From assembly GCA_963812245.1 (NCBI GenBank), contig CAWEUK010000002.1:1860001-1924000 (forward strand): a DNA stretch of 64,000 nucleotides, in the 5' to 3' direction. The position numbers were made by a program, and so were the translations under genes. The DNA comes from Salsipaludibacter sp963812245 (GTDB taxonomy: Bacteria; Actinomycetota; Nitriliruptoria; Nitriliruptorales; Nitriliruptoraceae). The number at the start of each line of letters is the position of its first letter. Within the stretch, counting starts at the first letter, position 1. This document shows, piece after piece, positions 1 to 7,829 of the stretch. The notes beneath the pieces are model-generated. The model was not told where the DNA came from. It made no database searches and saw nothing but the letters and a program-made list of their open reading frames with translations.

Positions 1-289
1 GCATCACCGTGCGGGTCGCCGTGCGGGTGCGGTCGACCCGGCGCAGCGCCTGGTGGCGGACGTCGTGGATGGCGACCTGGTCGGTGAGGTGGGCGCGCAC
101 GGGGGGTGGCAGGCCACCGTCCGCCAGGCCGTCGCGACCCCATGGTCCGGGATCCTCCACCAGCAGCCATCGCGGCGCGTGGGGGCCGGTTCCGGCCAGG
201 GGCTCGTCGTCGAGGCCCAGCAGCGCACACCGCTCCGGTGTGTCGTCGGGGCTGGCGGATGGGCGGGGGGCCGGGGTCGCGGTGGCCAC
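1..289 (-). CDS. Sucrase/ferredoxin-like family protein, N-terminal part (runs off the window)
   Basis: Read on the minus strand from a GTG at 289, the frame stays open to the window edge and gives about 96 residues. After a Pro/Ala-rich start it reads CALLGLDDEPLAGTGP and then RWLLVEDPGPWGRDGL. This matches the opening of the sucrase/ferredoxin-like family: an early Cys, an EPLAGTAP-type block and a WLLVE.PGPWG block. These are thioredoxin-fold proteins thought to bind an iron-sulfur cluster; no precise reaction is known. GAGGA lies three bases before the GTG, and a TAGGAT -10 box (326 to 321) precedes it. The gene is divergent from rplU. Only the first third is visible, so family membership rests on those two blocks. 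Confidence 0.65.
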   Translation of the reverse strand, partial: MATATPAPRPSASPDDTPERCALLGLDDEPLAGTGPHAPRWLLVEDPGPWGRDGLADGGLPPPVRAHLTDQVAIHDVRHQALRRVDRTRTATRTVM

Positions 290-320
290 GTTTCCTCGTT
301 GACCGTGGGGGGGTTGCGAC

Positions 321-326
321 ATCCTA
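321..326 (-). promoter_or_regulatory. -10 box of the sucrase/ferredoxin-like gene
   Basis: TAGGAT on the minus strand, 32 bases upstream of the GTG at 289. It belongs to the TA[C/G]NNT set seen throughout the window. No clear -35 is visible. Confidence 0.35.
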
Positions 327-444
327 TTGGTCGCCGGGCCGTGGGCAGGCGCCGTGGTGGGACGGTCCGATGGTGGTTTGCACCGGAGGCGCCGGAGGCC
401 GTCGGGATCCCGACGCCGGACCGGTCCATCGGCCGGGTGCTGCC

Positions 445-474
445 TTGCCTGCAGGTGGGCATCTGCGATAGTCT
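445..474 (+). promoter_or_regulatory. Promoter of rplU-rpmA
   Basis: TTGCCT (445-450), an 18-base spacer and TAGTCT (469-474) make the best -35/-10 pair upstream of rplU. Transcription would start near 481 and give a leader of about 120 bases. Confidence 0.45.
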
Positions 475-486
475 GACCGTCCGAGG

Positions 487-508
487 CGGTGCCGCACTTC
501 CGGCACCG
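487..508 (+). other. Hairpin in the rplU 5' leader
   Basis: CGGTGCCG (487-494) pairs perfectly with CGGCACCG (501-508) across a 6-base loop. It sits just after the predicted start site and about 100 bases before the L21 start codon. Ribosomal-protein leaders are often autoregulatory structures. I do not recognise this one as a named class. Confidence 0.4.
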
Positions 509-603
509 CAATGTTGTTCGCTCATCTTTCCCCACAACGCGCCGCCCGGCCACGCATCGTGCCCGGTCGCCGAGCGCCCCCACGCCCTCCGGAAGGCCCC
601 GTC

Positions 604-903
604 GTGTTCGCCATCATCGCCACTGGCGGCAAGCAGTACCGCGTCGAAGAAGGTCAGGAAGTCACCGTTGAACGCCTCGCCGGCGACGTCGGTGACAGTG
701 TCGACATCCCCGTGGTCCTTGTGGCCGACGGCGCCGACGTCACCACCGGCCCCGACCTGGGTGACCGGACCGTGTCGGCCACGATCTCCGACCACACACG
801 CGGCGACAAGATCCGGGTCTTCACCTACAAGAACAAGTCGCGCCAGCACAAGCGGCGTGGCCACCGTCAGCACCACACCGTGCTGACCATCGACTCCATC
901 TGA
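604..903 (+). CDS. rplU: 50S ribosomal protein L21
   Basis: This is the L21 protein of the large ribosomal subunit, 99 residues, close to the usual length. The N-terminus VFAIIATGGKQYRVEEGQ is the L21 signature, and the basic stretch YKNKSRQHKRRGHRQ near the C-terminus is the rRNA-binding tail. The open frame extends upstream to an ATG at 511, but the family starts at the GTG at 604, which has GGAAGG at 590-595. rpmA follows 67 bases later, the usual rplU-rpmA pair. Confidence 0.95.
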   Translation: MFAIIATGGKQYRVEEGQEVTVERLAGDVGDSVDIPVVLVADGADVTTGPDLGDRTVSATISDHTRGDKIRVFTYKNKSRQHKRRGHRQHHTVLTIDSI

Positions 904-970
904 CCCCCGACCCCCGCGCGCTGGTCGTCACGCAACGGCGGCTGCGGATCGAACACGAAAAGGCATCATC

Positions 971-1231
971 ATGGCGCACAAGAAGGGCGGCGGCTCGTCC
1001 AGCAACGGCCGCGACTCCAATGCACAGCGACTCGGCGTGAAGAAGTTCGGTGGCGAGGTCATCCGCGCCGGCGGCATCATCGTGCGCCAGCGCGGCACCA
1101 AGATCCACCCCGGCACCAACGTCGGGCGCGGCGGTGACGACACCCTGTTCGCGCTCATCGACGGTCACGTCCGCTTCCGCAAGTCCGGTCAGCGCACCAC
1201 CGCCAATGTCGACCCGGTCGAGGTTGCCTGA
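971..1231 (+). CDS. rpmA: 50S ribosomal protein L27
   Basis: L27 is a large-subunit protein whose N-terminus reaches toward the peptidyl-transferase centre. The product is 86 residues and begins MAHKKGGGSSSNGRDS, followed by AQRLGVKKFGG and RQRGTKIHPG, all diagnostic. The AHKKGGGS start needs no N-terminal prepeptide, unlike Firmicutes L27. It is co-directional with rplU, and a strong hairpin follows it at 1260-1297. Confidence 0.97.
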   Translation: MAHKKGGGSSSNGRDSNAQRLGVKKFGGEVIRAGGIIVRQRGTKIHPGTNVGRGGDDTLFALIDGHVRFRKSGQRTTANVDPVEVA

Positions 1232-1259
1232 CCCCGCCACGCTGCCACGGTGCAGCACA

Positions 1260-1297
1260 CGACGTCGAGGGTGGCCCACCGAGGCCACCCTTCGTCG
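1260..1297 (+). terminator. Terminator-like hairpin after rpmA
   Basis: GGGTGGCC (1269-1276) pairs with GGCCACCC (1283-1290) around a 6-base loop. An outer CGACG/CGTCG stem (1260-1264 with 1293-1297) is separated by a small bulge. There is no uridine run, so termination would be weak or assisted. Confidence 0.45.
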
Positions 1298-1331
1298 TTG
1301 CCCGCGGCGCCGGTCACGGTCTACCGTGACC
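1298..1331 (+). promoter_or_regulatory. Probable obgE promoter overlapped by a perfect inverted repeat
   Basis: TTGCCC (1298-1303), an 18-base spacer and TACCGT (1322-1327) match the spacing of the rplU promoter. The -10 lies inside the inverted repeat GGTCACGG (1312-1319), TCTA, CCGTGACC (1324-1331). That placement would suit an operator, or the 5' end of a structured leader. Confidence 0.4.
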
Positions 1332-1335
1332 ACCC

Positions 1336-1455
1336 GACCCAGCCTGTCCGGACCTCGGGCCCTCGCCCGCCCCAGCCCACACCGGACCCAGCCGGTCCGA
1401 CCCCTCGCCCCGACCCAGCTCGTACGGACCTCGCCACCAGCCGGTCCGCACCCGC
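1336..1455 (+). repeat. Short imperfect repeats in the obgE leader
   Basis: Units resembling GACCCAGCC.GTCCGGACC recur near 1336, 1385, 1412 and 1435. Each keeps CCAGC(C/T) followed by GTCC or a GGACC half-site. The region is C-rich, has no convincing reading frame, and fills the gap between the predicted obgE promoter and its start codon. Confidence 0.4.
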
Positions 1456-1499
1456 GCCCGACCCGAGCCCGAACCCGAACCCCCAGAAGGCCTGCCCAC

Positions 1500-2972
1500 G
1501 TGAGTGACGCCATCGAGTTCGTCGACGCCGCCTCCATCCACGTCACCGGTGGTCGGGGTGGCAATGGCGCGGCATCGTTTCGGCGTGAGTCCCACGTCCC
1601 CCGCGGTGGTCCCGACGGTGGTGACGGGGGTCGGGGCGGCAACGTCGTGCTGGTGGCCGATCGTCGCGCCGCATCGCTGCTCGACGTGCACCGGGCACCG
1701 CACCGCAAGGGCGGTGACGGTGGCCATGGGTCGTCGCAGCGCAAGACCGGCAAGGATGGGGCGGACACGGTCGTGCGCGTGCCCGTGGGAACCGTCGTGC
1801 GAACGCGGGAGGGGCGCGTGATCGCAGACCTGACCGCCCATGGGGACCACGTCGTGGCCTCGCGCGGTGGGCGCGGTGGGCGCGGCAATGCCTCCTTCGC
1901 CAACGCCCAGCGTCGCGTCCCGCGATTCGCCGAGTACGGCGAGAAGGTCGGCCAGGTCACCCTGCGACTGGACCTCAAGGTCATCGCCGACGTGGGGCTG
2001 GTCGGCTACCCGTCGGCCGGCAAGTCGTCGTTGGTCGGGCACCTGAGTGCTGCCAAGCCACGGGTGGCGGCATGGCCGTTCACGACCCTGACCCCACACC
2101 TGGGCGTCATGCGAGCCGGCAACGCGCCGGACGGCACGCCGATCGACGTGGTGCTGGCAGACGTGCCGGGACTGGTGGAGGGGGCCAGCGAGGGCAAGGG
2201 CCTGGGTCATCGGTTCCTGCGCCACGTGGAGCGTTGCCGGGTGCTGCTGCACGTGCTCGACACCACCCCGTTCGACCACGACCGTGACCCCGTTCGCGAC
2301 CTGGCCGTCATCCGCGCCGAGCTGGTTGCCCACGACCCGGCGTTGGCACAGCGCACGGAGGTCGTGGCGCTCAACAAGGTGGACGTGCCCGACGGCCGGG
2401 CCATGGCCGAGCTGACACGCCAGCAACTCCAGGACCAGGGCTGGGAGGTCTTCGAGATCTCCGCCGTCACCGGCGAGGGCCTCGATCCCCTGCGCTATCG
2501 CCTCGGTGAGTTGGTTGCCCGGGCCAGGGCCAGCGACGAGGTCGAGCTGGCCTCCGACGACGGGGTGCTGATCACGCTCAGGCCATCCGACGAGGGCTTC
2601 TCGGTCGCCCGCGGGGACGACGGATCCTTCATCGTCACCGGTGACCGCGTGCAACGCTGGATCCAGATGCTGCCCATCGACAATCCCGACGCCCTGCGGT
2701 ACCTGCAGGGTCGGTTGCGCCGTGCCGGCGTGGACAAGGCGCTGGTCGATGCCGGTGCCCGTGGCGGCGACGACGTGGTCATCGGCGACGCCATCTTCGA
2801 CTTCGAACCCGAGATCGACGACCTGCCCGAGGAAGAACGACTGGCGATCCTGGCTGCGGAGTTCGACGACGACGATGACGATGGCGAGGCCGTCCGAGCC
2901 GCCATCGGGGCGGGCGGCTGGCACGAACCCGTGGCCGACGAGGCCGGCCTCGACGGTGCAGACACCCAGTGA
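1500..2972 (+). CDS. obgE: Obg family GTPase
   Basis: ObgE is an essential GTPase that binds the 50S subunit and links ribosome maturation to growth and stress. The 490-residue product has the Gly-rich Obg domain at about 1-158, then the G domain with P-loop GYPSAGKSSL, switch DVPGLVEGA and specificity motif NKVD, then a C-terminal OCT domain ending in an acidic Asp-rich tail. The start is the GTG at 1500 (V-S-D-A-I-E-F), with AGAAGG about ten bases upstream; the frame is open far upstream but that stretch is not Obg-like. The stop overlaps the proB start by four bases. Confidence 0.95.
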   Translation: MSDAIEFVDAASIHVTGGRGGNGAASFRRESHVPRGGPDGGDGGRGGNVVLVADRRAASLLDVHRAPHRKGGDGGHGSSQRKTGKDGADTVVRVPVGTVVRTREGRVIADLTAHGDHVVASRGGRGGRGNASFANAQRRVPRFAEYGEKVGQVTLRLDLKVIADVGLVGYPSAGKSSLVGHLSAAKPRVAAWPFTTLTPHLGVMRAGNAPDGTPIDVVLADVPGLVEGASEGKGLGHRFLRHVERCRVLLHVLDTTPFDHDRDPVRDLAVIRAELVAHDPALAQRTEVVALNKVDVPDGRAMAELTRQQLQDQGWEVFEISAVTGEGLDPLRYRLGELVARARASDEVELASDDGVLITLRPSDEGFSVARGDDGSFIVTGDRVQRWIQMLPIDNPDALRYLQGRLRRAGVDKALVDAGARGGDDVVIGDAIFDFEPEIDDLPEEERLAILAAEFDDDDDDGEAVRAAIGAGGWHEPVADEAGLDGADTQ

Positions 2973-4102
2973 GCGCCACGCCGTCGCCGCGCTTCGCCCG
3001 GCCCGACCTGGCGGTGGTCAAGATCGGGTCGTCGTCGTTGCGCGGCGACGATGGGCAGCTCGACGAGGCCATGGTGGCGTCGCTGGCCGAGCAACTGACC
3101 AGGGTCCGAGAGTCCGGCACCAACGTCGTGCTGGTGTCCTCGGGCGCCGTGGCGGCGGGCATGGGACTGCTCGGTCGCCACGAACGGCCCACCAACCTGC
3201 AGATGCTGCAGACCTGTGCGGCGGTCGGACAGAGCGCGCTGATCAATGCGTACCAGACGGTGTTCGCTCGTCATGGTCTGGCGGCAGCCCAGATCCTGTT
3301 GACCCAGGACGACTTCGTCGGGCGTGGCCGCTACCTCAATGCACGCGGCACCCTCACCACGTTGCTCGACCTGGACGTGATCCCGGTGATCAACGAGAAC
3401 GACGCCATCGCATTCGACGAGTTGGCATGGGGTGACAACGACCACCTCGCCGCCCTGGTGGCGTCGATGCTGGACGCACAACTCCTGGTGGTGCTCTCGG
3501 ACGTCGACGGGCTCTACGACCGGCCGCCGGAGGTGTCGGGCGCCACCGTCATCGACGCCGTCACGGACCTCGACGACCTCGACGCCGTCGGCATCGGCGG
3601 TGTCGGCTCCGGTGTGGGCTCCGGTGGGATGCGGACCAAGGTCGACGCCGCCCACGTGGTGACGGCATCAGGTGGCCACGTCGTCGTGGCCCGGGCATCA
3701 CGACCCGACGTCGTGGTCGACGCCGTGGCCGGCCTGCCGGTCGGCACCCACTTCGTGGCCGCAGCCCGTCGCCGCGACGCGCGTCGGCTGTGGATCGGCT
3801 TCGCGCTGCGCACCCGTGGCACGATCCACGTCGACGCGGGTGCGGCCGAGGCCCTGACGCGGCGCCGGACGTCACTGCTCGCCGTCGGTGTCACGCGCGT
3901 CGAAGGTGACTTCGCCGCCGGCAGTTGCGTGGAGATCGTGGGCCCCGACCAGACCTTGGTCGGCCGTGGCCTTGCGGCCTTCGAGGCCACCGAGATCGAA
4001 CGGGTCAAGGGCCGCGCCAGCCGGGCAGTGGTCCCCGGCAACCGCGGCGCGCCGGACCGGCCGGTGGTGCATCGCGACCAATTGTTCACGTTCCCCGGCT
4101 GA
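2969..4102 (+). CDS. proB: Glutamate 5-kinase
   Basis: ProB phosphorylates glutamate to glutamyl-5-phosphate, the first step of proline synthesis. The product has 377 residues. An amino-acid-kinase domain fills roughly 1-255, with VVKIGSSSLRG, VLVSSGAVAAGMGLLG, NARGTLTTLL, INENDAI and the GGMRTKVDAA region. A C-terminal PUA domain follows (from about 275). The GTG start overlaps the obgE stop by four bases, so the two are translationally coupled. In many actinobacteria proA comes next, but here the next gene is lemA. Confidence 0.95.
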   Translation: MSATPSPRFARPDLAVVKIGSSSLRGDDGQLDEAMVASLAEQLTRVRESGTNVVLVSSGAVAAGMGLLGRHERPTNLQMLQTCAAVGQSALINAYQTVFARHGLAAAQILLTQDDFVGRGRYLNARGTLTTLLDLDVIPVINENDAIAFDELAWGDNDHLAALVASMLDAQLLVVLSDVDGLYDRPPEVSGATVIDAVTDLDDLDAVGIGGVGSGVGSGGMRTKVDAAHVVTASGGHVVVARASRPDVVVDAVAGLPVGTHFVAAARRRDARRLWIGFALRTRGTIHVDAGAAEALTRRRTSLLAVGVTRVEGDFAAGSCVEIVGPDQTLVGRGLAAFEATEIERVKGRASRAVVPGNRGAPDRPVVHRDQLFTFPG

Positions 4103-4186
4103 CCGCGCTGCGCGACCACCTCCATGGTCTGGTGGGGGCGTGGTCGGCCCGCGTCAGGGCGACACAGTCGATCGCAACGGCCCGAC

Positions 4187-4192
4187 TACGAT
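4187..4192 (+). promoter_or_regulatory. -10 box upstream of lemA
   Basis: TACGAT, 66 bases before the lemA ATG. No -35 is recognisable. Confidence 0.35.
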
Positions 4193-4257
4193 CGTGGCCC
4201 GGTGGCCGGTGTGTCCGTGACGCATCGACGACCGACACGTTGACGAGAGGGGTGCCG

Positions 4258-4998
4258 ATGTGGTGGATCGTGGGTGGTGCGGTCGTGATCGGCCTGGTGG
4301 CGGTGTGGGTCGCCAGGACCTACAACGTGCTCGTGGCCCTGCGCAACAAGTGTGAGGAGGCCTGGTCGGGCATCGACGTGGAACTCCAGCGTCGCGCGGA
4401 CCTGGTCCCCAACCTGGTGGAGGTCGTCAAGGGCTACGCCAGCCACGAGAAGTCGACCTTCGAGGACGTGGTCACGGCACGCCAGGCCGTCAAGGCGGCC
4501 CGCGGTCCGGTCGAGGCCGAGGCCGCCGACAACATGCTCACGGCCGCGCTGCGCCAGATGTTCCTGCTGGCCGAGGCCTACCCCGAGCTCAAGGCCTCGG
4601 CGGGCTTCCTCGAACTCCAGCGGCAGTTGGCGAAGCTCGAGGAGGACATCGCCTTCTCGCGGCGCTACCACAACGCCGTCGTCGAGGACTTCAACACCCG
4701 GGTCGAATCGGTGCCGACGATGCTGGTTGCCAAACCGTTCGGGTTCGACCGTCGGCCGTTCTTCCAGGCCGACGGCGGGTCGCGCTCGGTGCCCGAGGTC
4801 CAGTTCGACGGTGGCGGTGCCGCCACTCCGACACCGCAGCCGCCCCCGCCTGATGGTCCCGCCACCCGGGCAGGCGGCGCTGGCCGCGTGCCCGGCGGGC
4901 CCGGCAGCCCCACCTCGGGTCCGGGCTGGCCCGCGACCGAATCGGACAGCCACGACGGAACCCCGTCATCGGACACCGGCGGGCAGGACGCACTGTGA
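4258..4998 (+). CDS. lemA: LemA family membrane protein
   Basis: LemA proteins are small proteins anchored by one N-terminal membrane helix, with a coiled helical domain; their biochemical role is unsettled. The 246-residue product starts with a hydrophobic segment (about 2-20) and YNVLVALRNKCEEAWSGIDV. It continues with the family blocks RRADLVPNLVEVVKGYA, AYPELKA, FLELQ and SRRYHNAVVEDFNT. A Pro/Gly-rich tail of about 70 residues follows the conserved part. The ATG at 4258 is preceded by GAGAGGGG. It overlaps the DUF2207 gene by four bases; the two families commonly pair. Confidence 0.9.
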   Translation: MWWIVGGAVVIGLVAVWVARTYNVLVALRNKCEEAWSGIDVELQRRADLVPNLVEVVKGYASHEKSTFEDVVTARQAVKAARGPVEAEAADNMLTAALRQMFLLAEAYPELKASAGFLELQRQLAKLEEDIAFSRRYHNAVVEDFNTRVESVPTMLVAKPFGFDRRPFFQADGGSRSVPEVQFDGGGAATPTPQPPPPDGPATRAGGAGRVPGGPGSPTSGPGWPATESDSHDGTPSSDTGGQDAL

Positions 4999-6884
4999 CG
5001 GGTCCAGGCATTCGTTCGGCCCGGACCTGGGTGGGTGCCGGCCTGGTCGGCCTGGTCGGCCTGGCGGCCCTCGTCGGGCTGGCCGGAGTCGCCACGGCCC
5101 AGTCGGGTCCGTGGACGGTTCGTGACTACGACGTCGAGATCACGATCGCCGACGACTCGACGCTCTCGATCGTCGAGGACATCGAAGTCGACTTCAGCGC
5201 CCAGCAGCGCGGGATCTTCCGGTACTGGGACGTCGTCGAGTCGCTGCCTGACCCCATTCCGCCCGAGTCGACGATCCAGATCGACGGGGACCCCGGTGAC
5301 TACCAACGGATCATCGAGATCGAGGTCGACGACGTCACGTCGACCACCGATGCGCCCACGGATGTCGACCTGTCGACCGAGGGCGGCCAGTTGGCACTGC
5401 GCATCGGCGATCCCGACACCACGATCACCGGGATCCAGCGGTATCGCATCACCTACACGGTGACTGGTGCGATGAACCGGTTCACGGACCACGACGAGCT
5501 GTACTGGGATCCGATCGGCTCGTGGGGGGTCCCGATCGACGACCTGACCGTGACCGTCCAGCGCAGCGGGGTCGACCAGGTGGCCTGCTTCGCGGGCTAC
5601 GCGGGCTCGACCGACCAGGACTGCCCCGTCACCCAGGCCGACGGCGGACCCGTGTTCGAGTTCGGGGCGCTGCCGGCCTCCGTGTTCCCGACCATCGTGG
5701 TGGGGATGCCCCCGGGCGTGGTGGACGTGGCCGAACCCATCATCCGACCGGTGCCGACGTTCTGGACGATCGTGCGTGACGGGTTGTGGGGCTCGATCCC
5801 GGCAGCGATCGCGTCCGGGCTGGTGCTGCTCGTCGGACTGTTCATGCTGGGATCGCTGGCCTGGCGCGGGACGCGCGACATCATGGCCGTGGGTGGCGTG
5901 TCGGCCGCACATCGACTGGCCACCGACGATTCGGGTCGGCGCCGTGGGCTGTTCGAGAATCCGGCCGTCCCGGTGGAGTTCCGACCGCCCAACGGGCTGC
6001 CACCCGCGATCCTGGGGGTGGTGATCGACGAGAGCGTCGATCCCGTGGAGGTGTCGGCCACGATCGTCGATCTGGCCCGGCGTGGCCACCTCAAGATCAA
6101 CGAGATCTCGGCCGATGGCTGGTTCGGCAAGGACGATTGGGAACTCGTGCGTGTGCCCGGCGCCACCGACGAAATGACGACATGGGAGCACGAGATCCTC
6201 GACGGGTTGTTCGAGTCGGGCCTCGAAGTTCGCGTGTCGGACCTCAAGGGTGAGTTCTCGGGCACCTACACCGCGGTGCGGTCGATGCTCTACAGCGCCA
6301 TCACCGCCGACGGGCTGTTCGTCTCGGACCCGACGACGGCACGCGCCCGCTGGGGTGGTGGGGCGTTCTTCCTGGTGGTGGCAGGCGTGGCGGGAGCGTT
6401 CTTCACCTTCGCCTGGGGGTGGGCCGGCGTGTTCGCGGCCGTGGTCGTCATCGGCCTGGTGGCCGCGTTCATCGCACCGCGTGCACCGGCGCGGACCGCG
6501 GCCGGATCGGCGCTGCTCATCCAGACGCTGGGGTTCAAGGAGTTCATCGAACGCGCCGAGGCCGACCGGATGGACTTTGCGGAGAAGGAACAGATCTTCG
6601 CCGACTACCTGCCCTATGCCGTGGTGTTCGGCGTCGTCGACCGGTGGGCCCAGGCGTTCGCCGAGGTCGGCGTCGACGTGGCCGCAGCGGTCGGGGGCTA
6701 CTACACCGGGACCCACATGCTCGACGGTCGCGGTCTGTCACGGGGGCTGAACTCGTTTTCGAGTGTGGCGTCAACTGCGGTGTCCACGGCACCGCCGTCG
6801 TCGTCGGGCGGTGGCTCGGGCTTCTCGGGTGGTGGGGGCTTCTCGGGTGGCGGCGGCGGCGGTGGCGGCGGCGGGGCATGGTGA
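4995..6884 (+). CDS. DUF2207 domain-containing membrane protein
   Basis: The 629-residue product has an N-terminal signal or anchor helix (about 15-35) ending in ATAQSG. An extracellular beta-rich DUF2207 domain follows, with blocks such as DYDVEITIADDSTLSIVEDI and GIFRYWDVV. A membrane segment lies near 260-290, then a cytoplasmic part, then two more helices near 455-500. The C-terminus is a poly-Gly run ending GGAW, typical of the family. Function is unknown, but DUF2207 proteins habitually follow lemA. The start is a GTG overlapping the lemA stop by four bases. Confidence 0.85.
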   Translation: MTGPGIRSARTWVGAGLVGLVGLAALVGLAGVATAQSGPWTVRDYDVEITIADDSTLSIVEDIEVDFSAQQRGIFRYWDVVESLPDPIPPESTIQIDGDPGDYQRIIEIEVDDVTSTTDAPTDVDLSTEGGQLALRIGDPDTTITGIQRYRITYTVTGAMNRFTDHDELYWDPIGSWGVPIDDLTVTVQRSGVDQVACFAGYAGSTDQDCPVTQADGGPVFEFGALPASVFPTIVVGMPPGVVDVAEPIIRPVPTFWTIVRDGLWGSIPAAIASGLVLLVGLFMLGSLAWRGTRDIMAVGGVSAAHRLATDDSGRRRGLFENPAVPVEFRPPNGLPPAILGVVIDESVDPVEVSATIVDLARRGHLKINEISADGWFGKDDWELVRVPGATDEMTTWEHEILDGLFESGLEVRVSDLKGEFSGTYTAVRSMLYSAITADGLFVSDPTTARARWGGGAFFLVVAGVAGAFFTFAWGWAGVFAAVVVIGLVAAFIAPRAPARTAAGSALLIQTLGFKEFIERAEADRMDFAEKEQIFADYLPYAVVFGVVDRWAQAFAEVGVDVAAAVGGYYTGTHMLDGRGLSRGLNSFSSVASTAVSTAPPSSSGGGSGFSGGGGFSGGGGGGGGGGAW

Positions 6885-6913
6885 CGTCGCCGGGGCCGGT
6901 CCGGTGCGGGCGG

Positions 6914-6919
6914 TACCGT
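6914..6919 (+). promoter_or_regulatory. -10 box upstream of the MoxR-type ATPase gene
   Basis: TACCGT, 35 bases before the GTG start. No -35 is clear. Confidence 0.35.
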
Positions 6920-6948
6920 CCCCACCTCCCGTTCCAGGACACCCCGCA

Positions 6949-7827
6949 GTGAGCGAATTCGCCTCGATCGTCGACGTCCGTGACCGCCTCACCGACGTCG
7001 GGTACCTGCCCGATGCCAGCATCGAGACCGTGGTCTTCCTGGCCGAGCGGCTCGGCAAGCCCGTGCTGGTCGAGGGGCCTGCCGGAGTCGGCAAGACCGA
7101 GTTGGCCAAGGCGGTGGCAGCCGCTCGCGGCGCCGACCTGGTCCGCCTGCAGTGCTACGAGGGGCTGGACGAGGCCAAGGCACTGTACGAGTGGAACTAC
7201 TCCAAGCAGTTGCTGCGCATCCAGGCGGGTGGCGACGATGCGGCCTGGGACGACCTGCACGACGACATCTTCGGTGAGGACTACCTGCTCGAGCGACCCT
7301 TGCTGCGGGCACTGCGGGCCGATCGCCCCACCGTCCTGCTCATCGACGAGGTCGACAAGGTCGACTTCGAGTTCGAGGCGTTGCTGCTGGAGATCCTGTC
7401 GGACTTCGCGGTGACCATCCCGGAGTTCGGCACCATCACGGGGTCCCGGCGACCGTTCGTGGTCCTCACCTCCAACAACACCCGGGAACTGTCCGAGGCG
7501 CTCAAGCGTCGGGCGCTCTTCCTCGATCTCGACTATCCGTCGCTGGAGCGCGAGACCGCCATCGTGTTGTCCCGCGTGCCCGAGGCGCCAGCCGCCATGG
7601 TCGACCAACTGGTCCGGGTGGTTCGCAGCCTGCGGCAGTTGGACCTGCGCAAGCCGCCGTCGATCTCCGAGACCCTCGACTGGACGCGCACGTTGCTGGC
7701 GCTGGGGCTGGACGCGGTCGACGACACCGTGTTGTCCACGACGATGACGGTGGCACTGAAGTACTCCCAGGACGTCGACAAGGCCGCCGAACACCTGCGT
7801 GTCCCGCCGCGCCCGGAGATGAACTGA
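6949..7827 (+). CDS. MoxR/CoxD-type AAA+ ATPase
   Basis: The 292-residue AAA+ ATPase carries Walker A GPAGVGKTELAK, Walker B TVLLIDEVDKVD, sensor VLTSNNTRELSEALKRR and a C-terminal helical part. MoxR-family ATPases act with VWA proteins to mature or activate enzyme complexes. The partner here is the CoxE-like gene two bases downstream, so the pair resembles CoxD/CoxE, although no CO dehydrogenase genes are nearby. The start is the GTG at 6949 (V-S-E-F-A) with CAGGA upstream. Confidence 0.85.
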   Translation: MSEFASIVDVRDRLTDVGYLPDASIETVVFLAERLGKPVLVEGPAGVGKTELAKAVAAARGADLVRLQCYEGLDEAKALYEWNYSKQLLRIQAGGDDAAWDDLHDDIFGEDYLLERPLLRALRADRPTVLLIDEVDKVDFEFEALLLEILSDFAVTIPEFGTITGSRRPFVVLTSNNTRELSEALKRRALFLDLDYPSLERETAIVLSRVPEAPAAMVDQLVRVVRSLRQLDLRKPPSISETLDWTRTLLALGLDAVDDTVLSTTMTVALKYSQDVDKAAEHLRVPPRPEMN

Positions 7828-7829
7828 CC

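Noticed and set aside
4..876. A 290-codon minus-strand frame covering the rplU region
   Set aside because: It is antisense to L21 and in a different frame from the recognisable sucrase/ferredoxin-like start.
4665..6716. A 683-codon open frame antisense to the DUF2207 gene
   Set aside because: Same compositional artefact; the plus-strand lemA/DUF2207 pair has conserved motifs and coupled starts.
6820..6884. Poly-Gly coding run at the end of the DUF2207 gene as a repeat element
   Set aside because: Gly-rich C-termini ending in a Trp or similar are common in DUF2207 proteins and simply reflect GGC/GGT codons.
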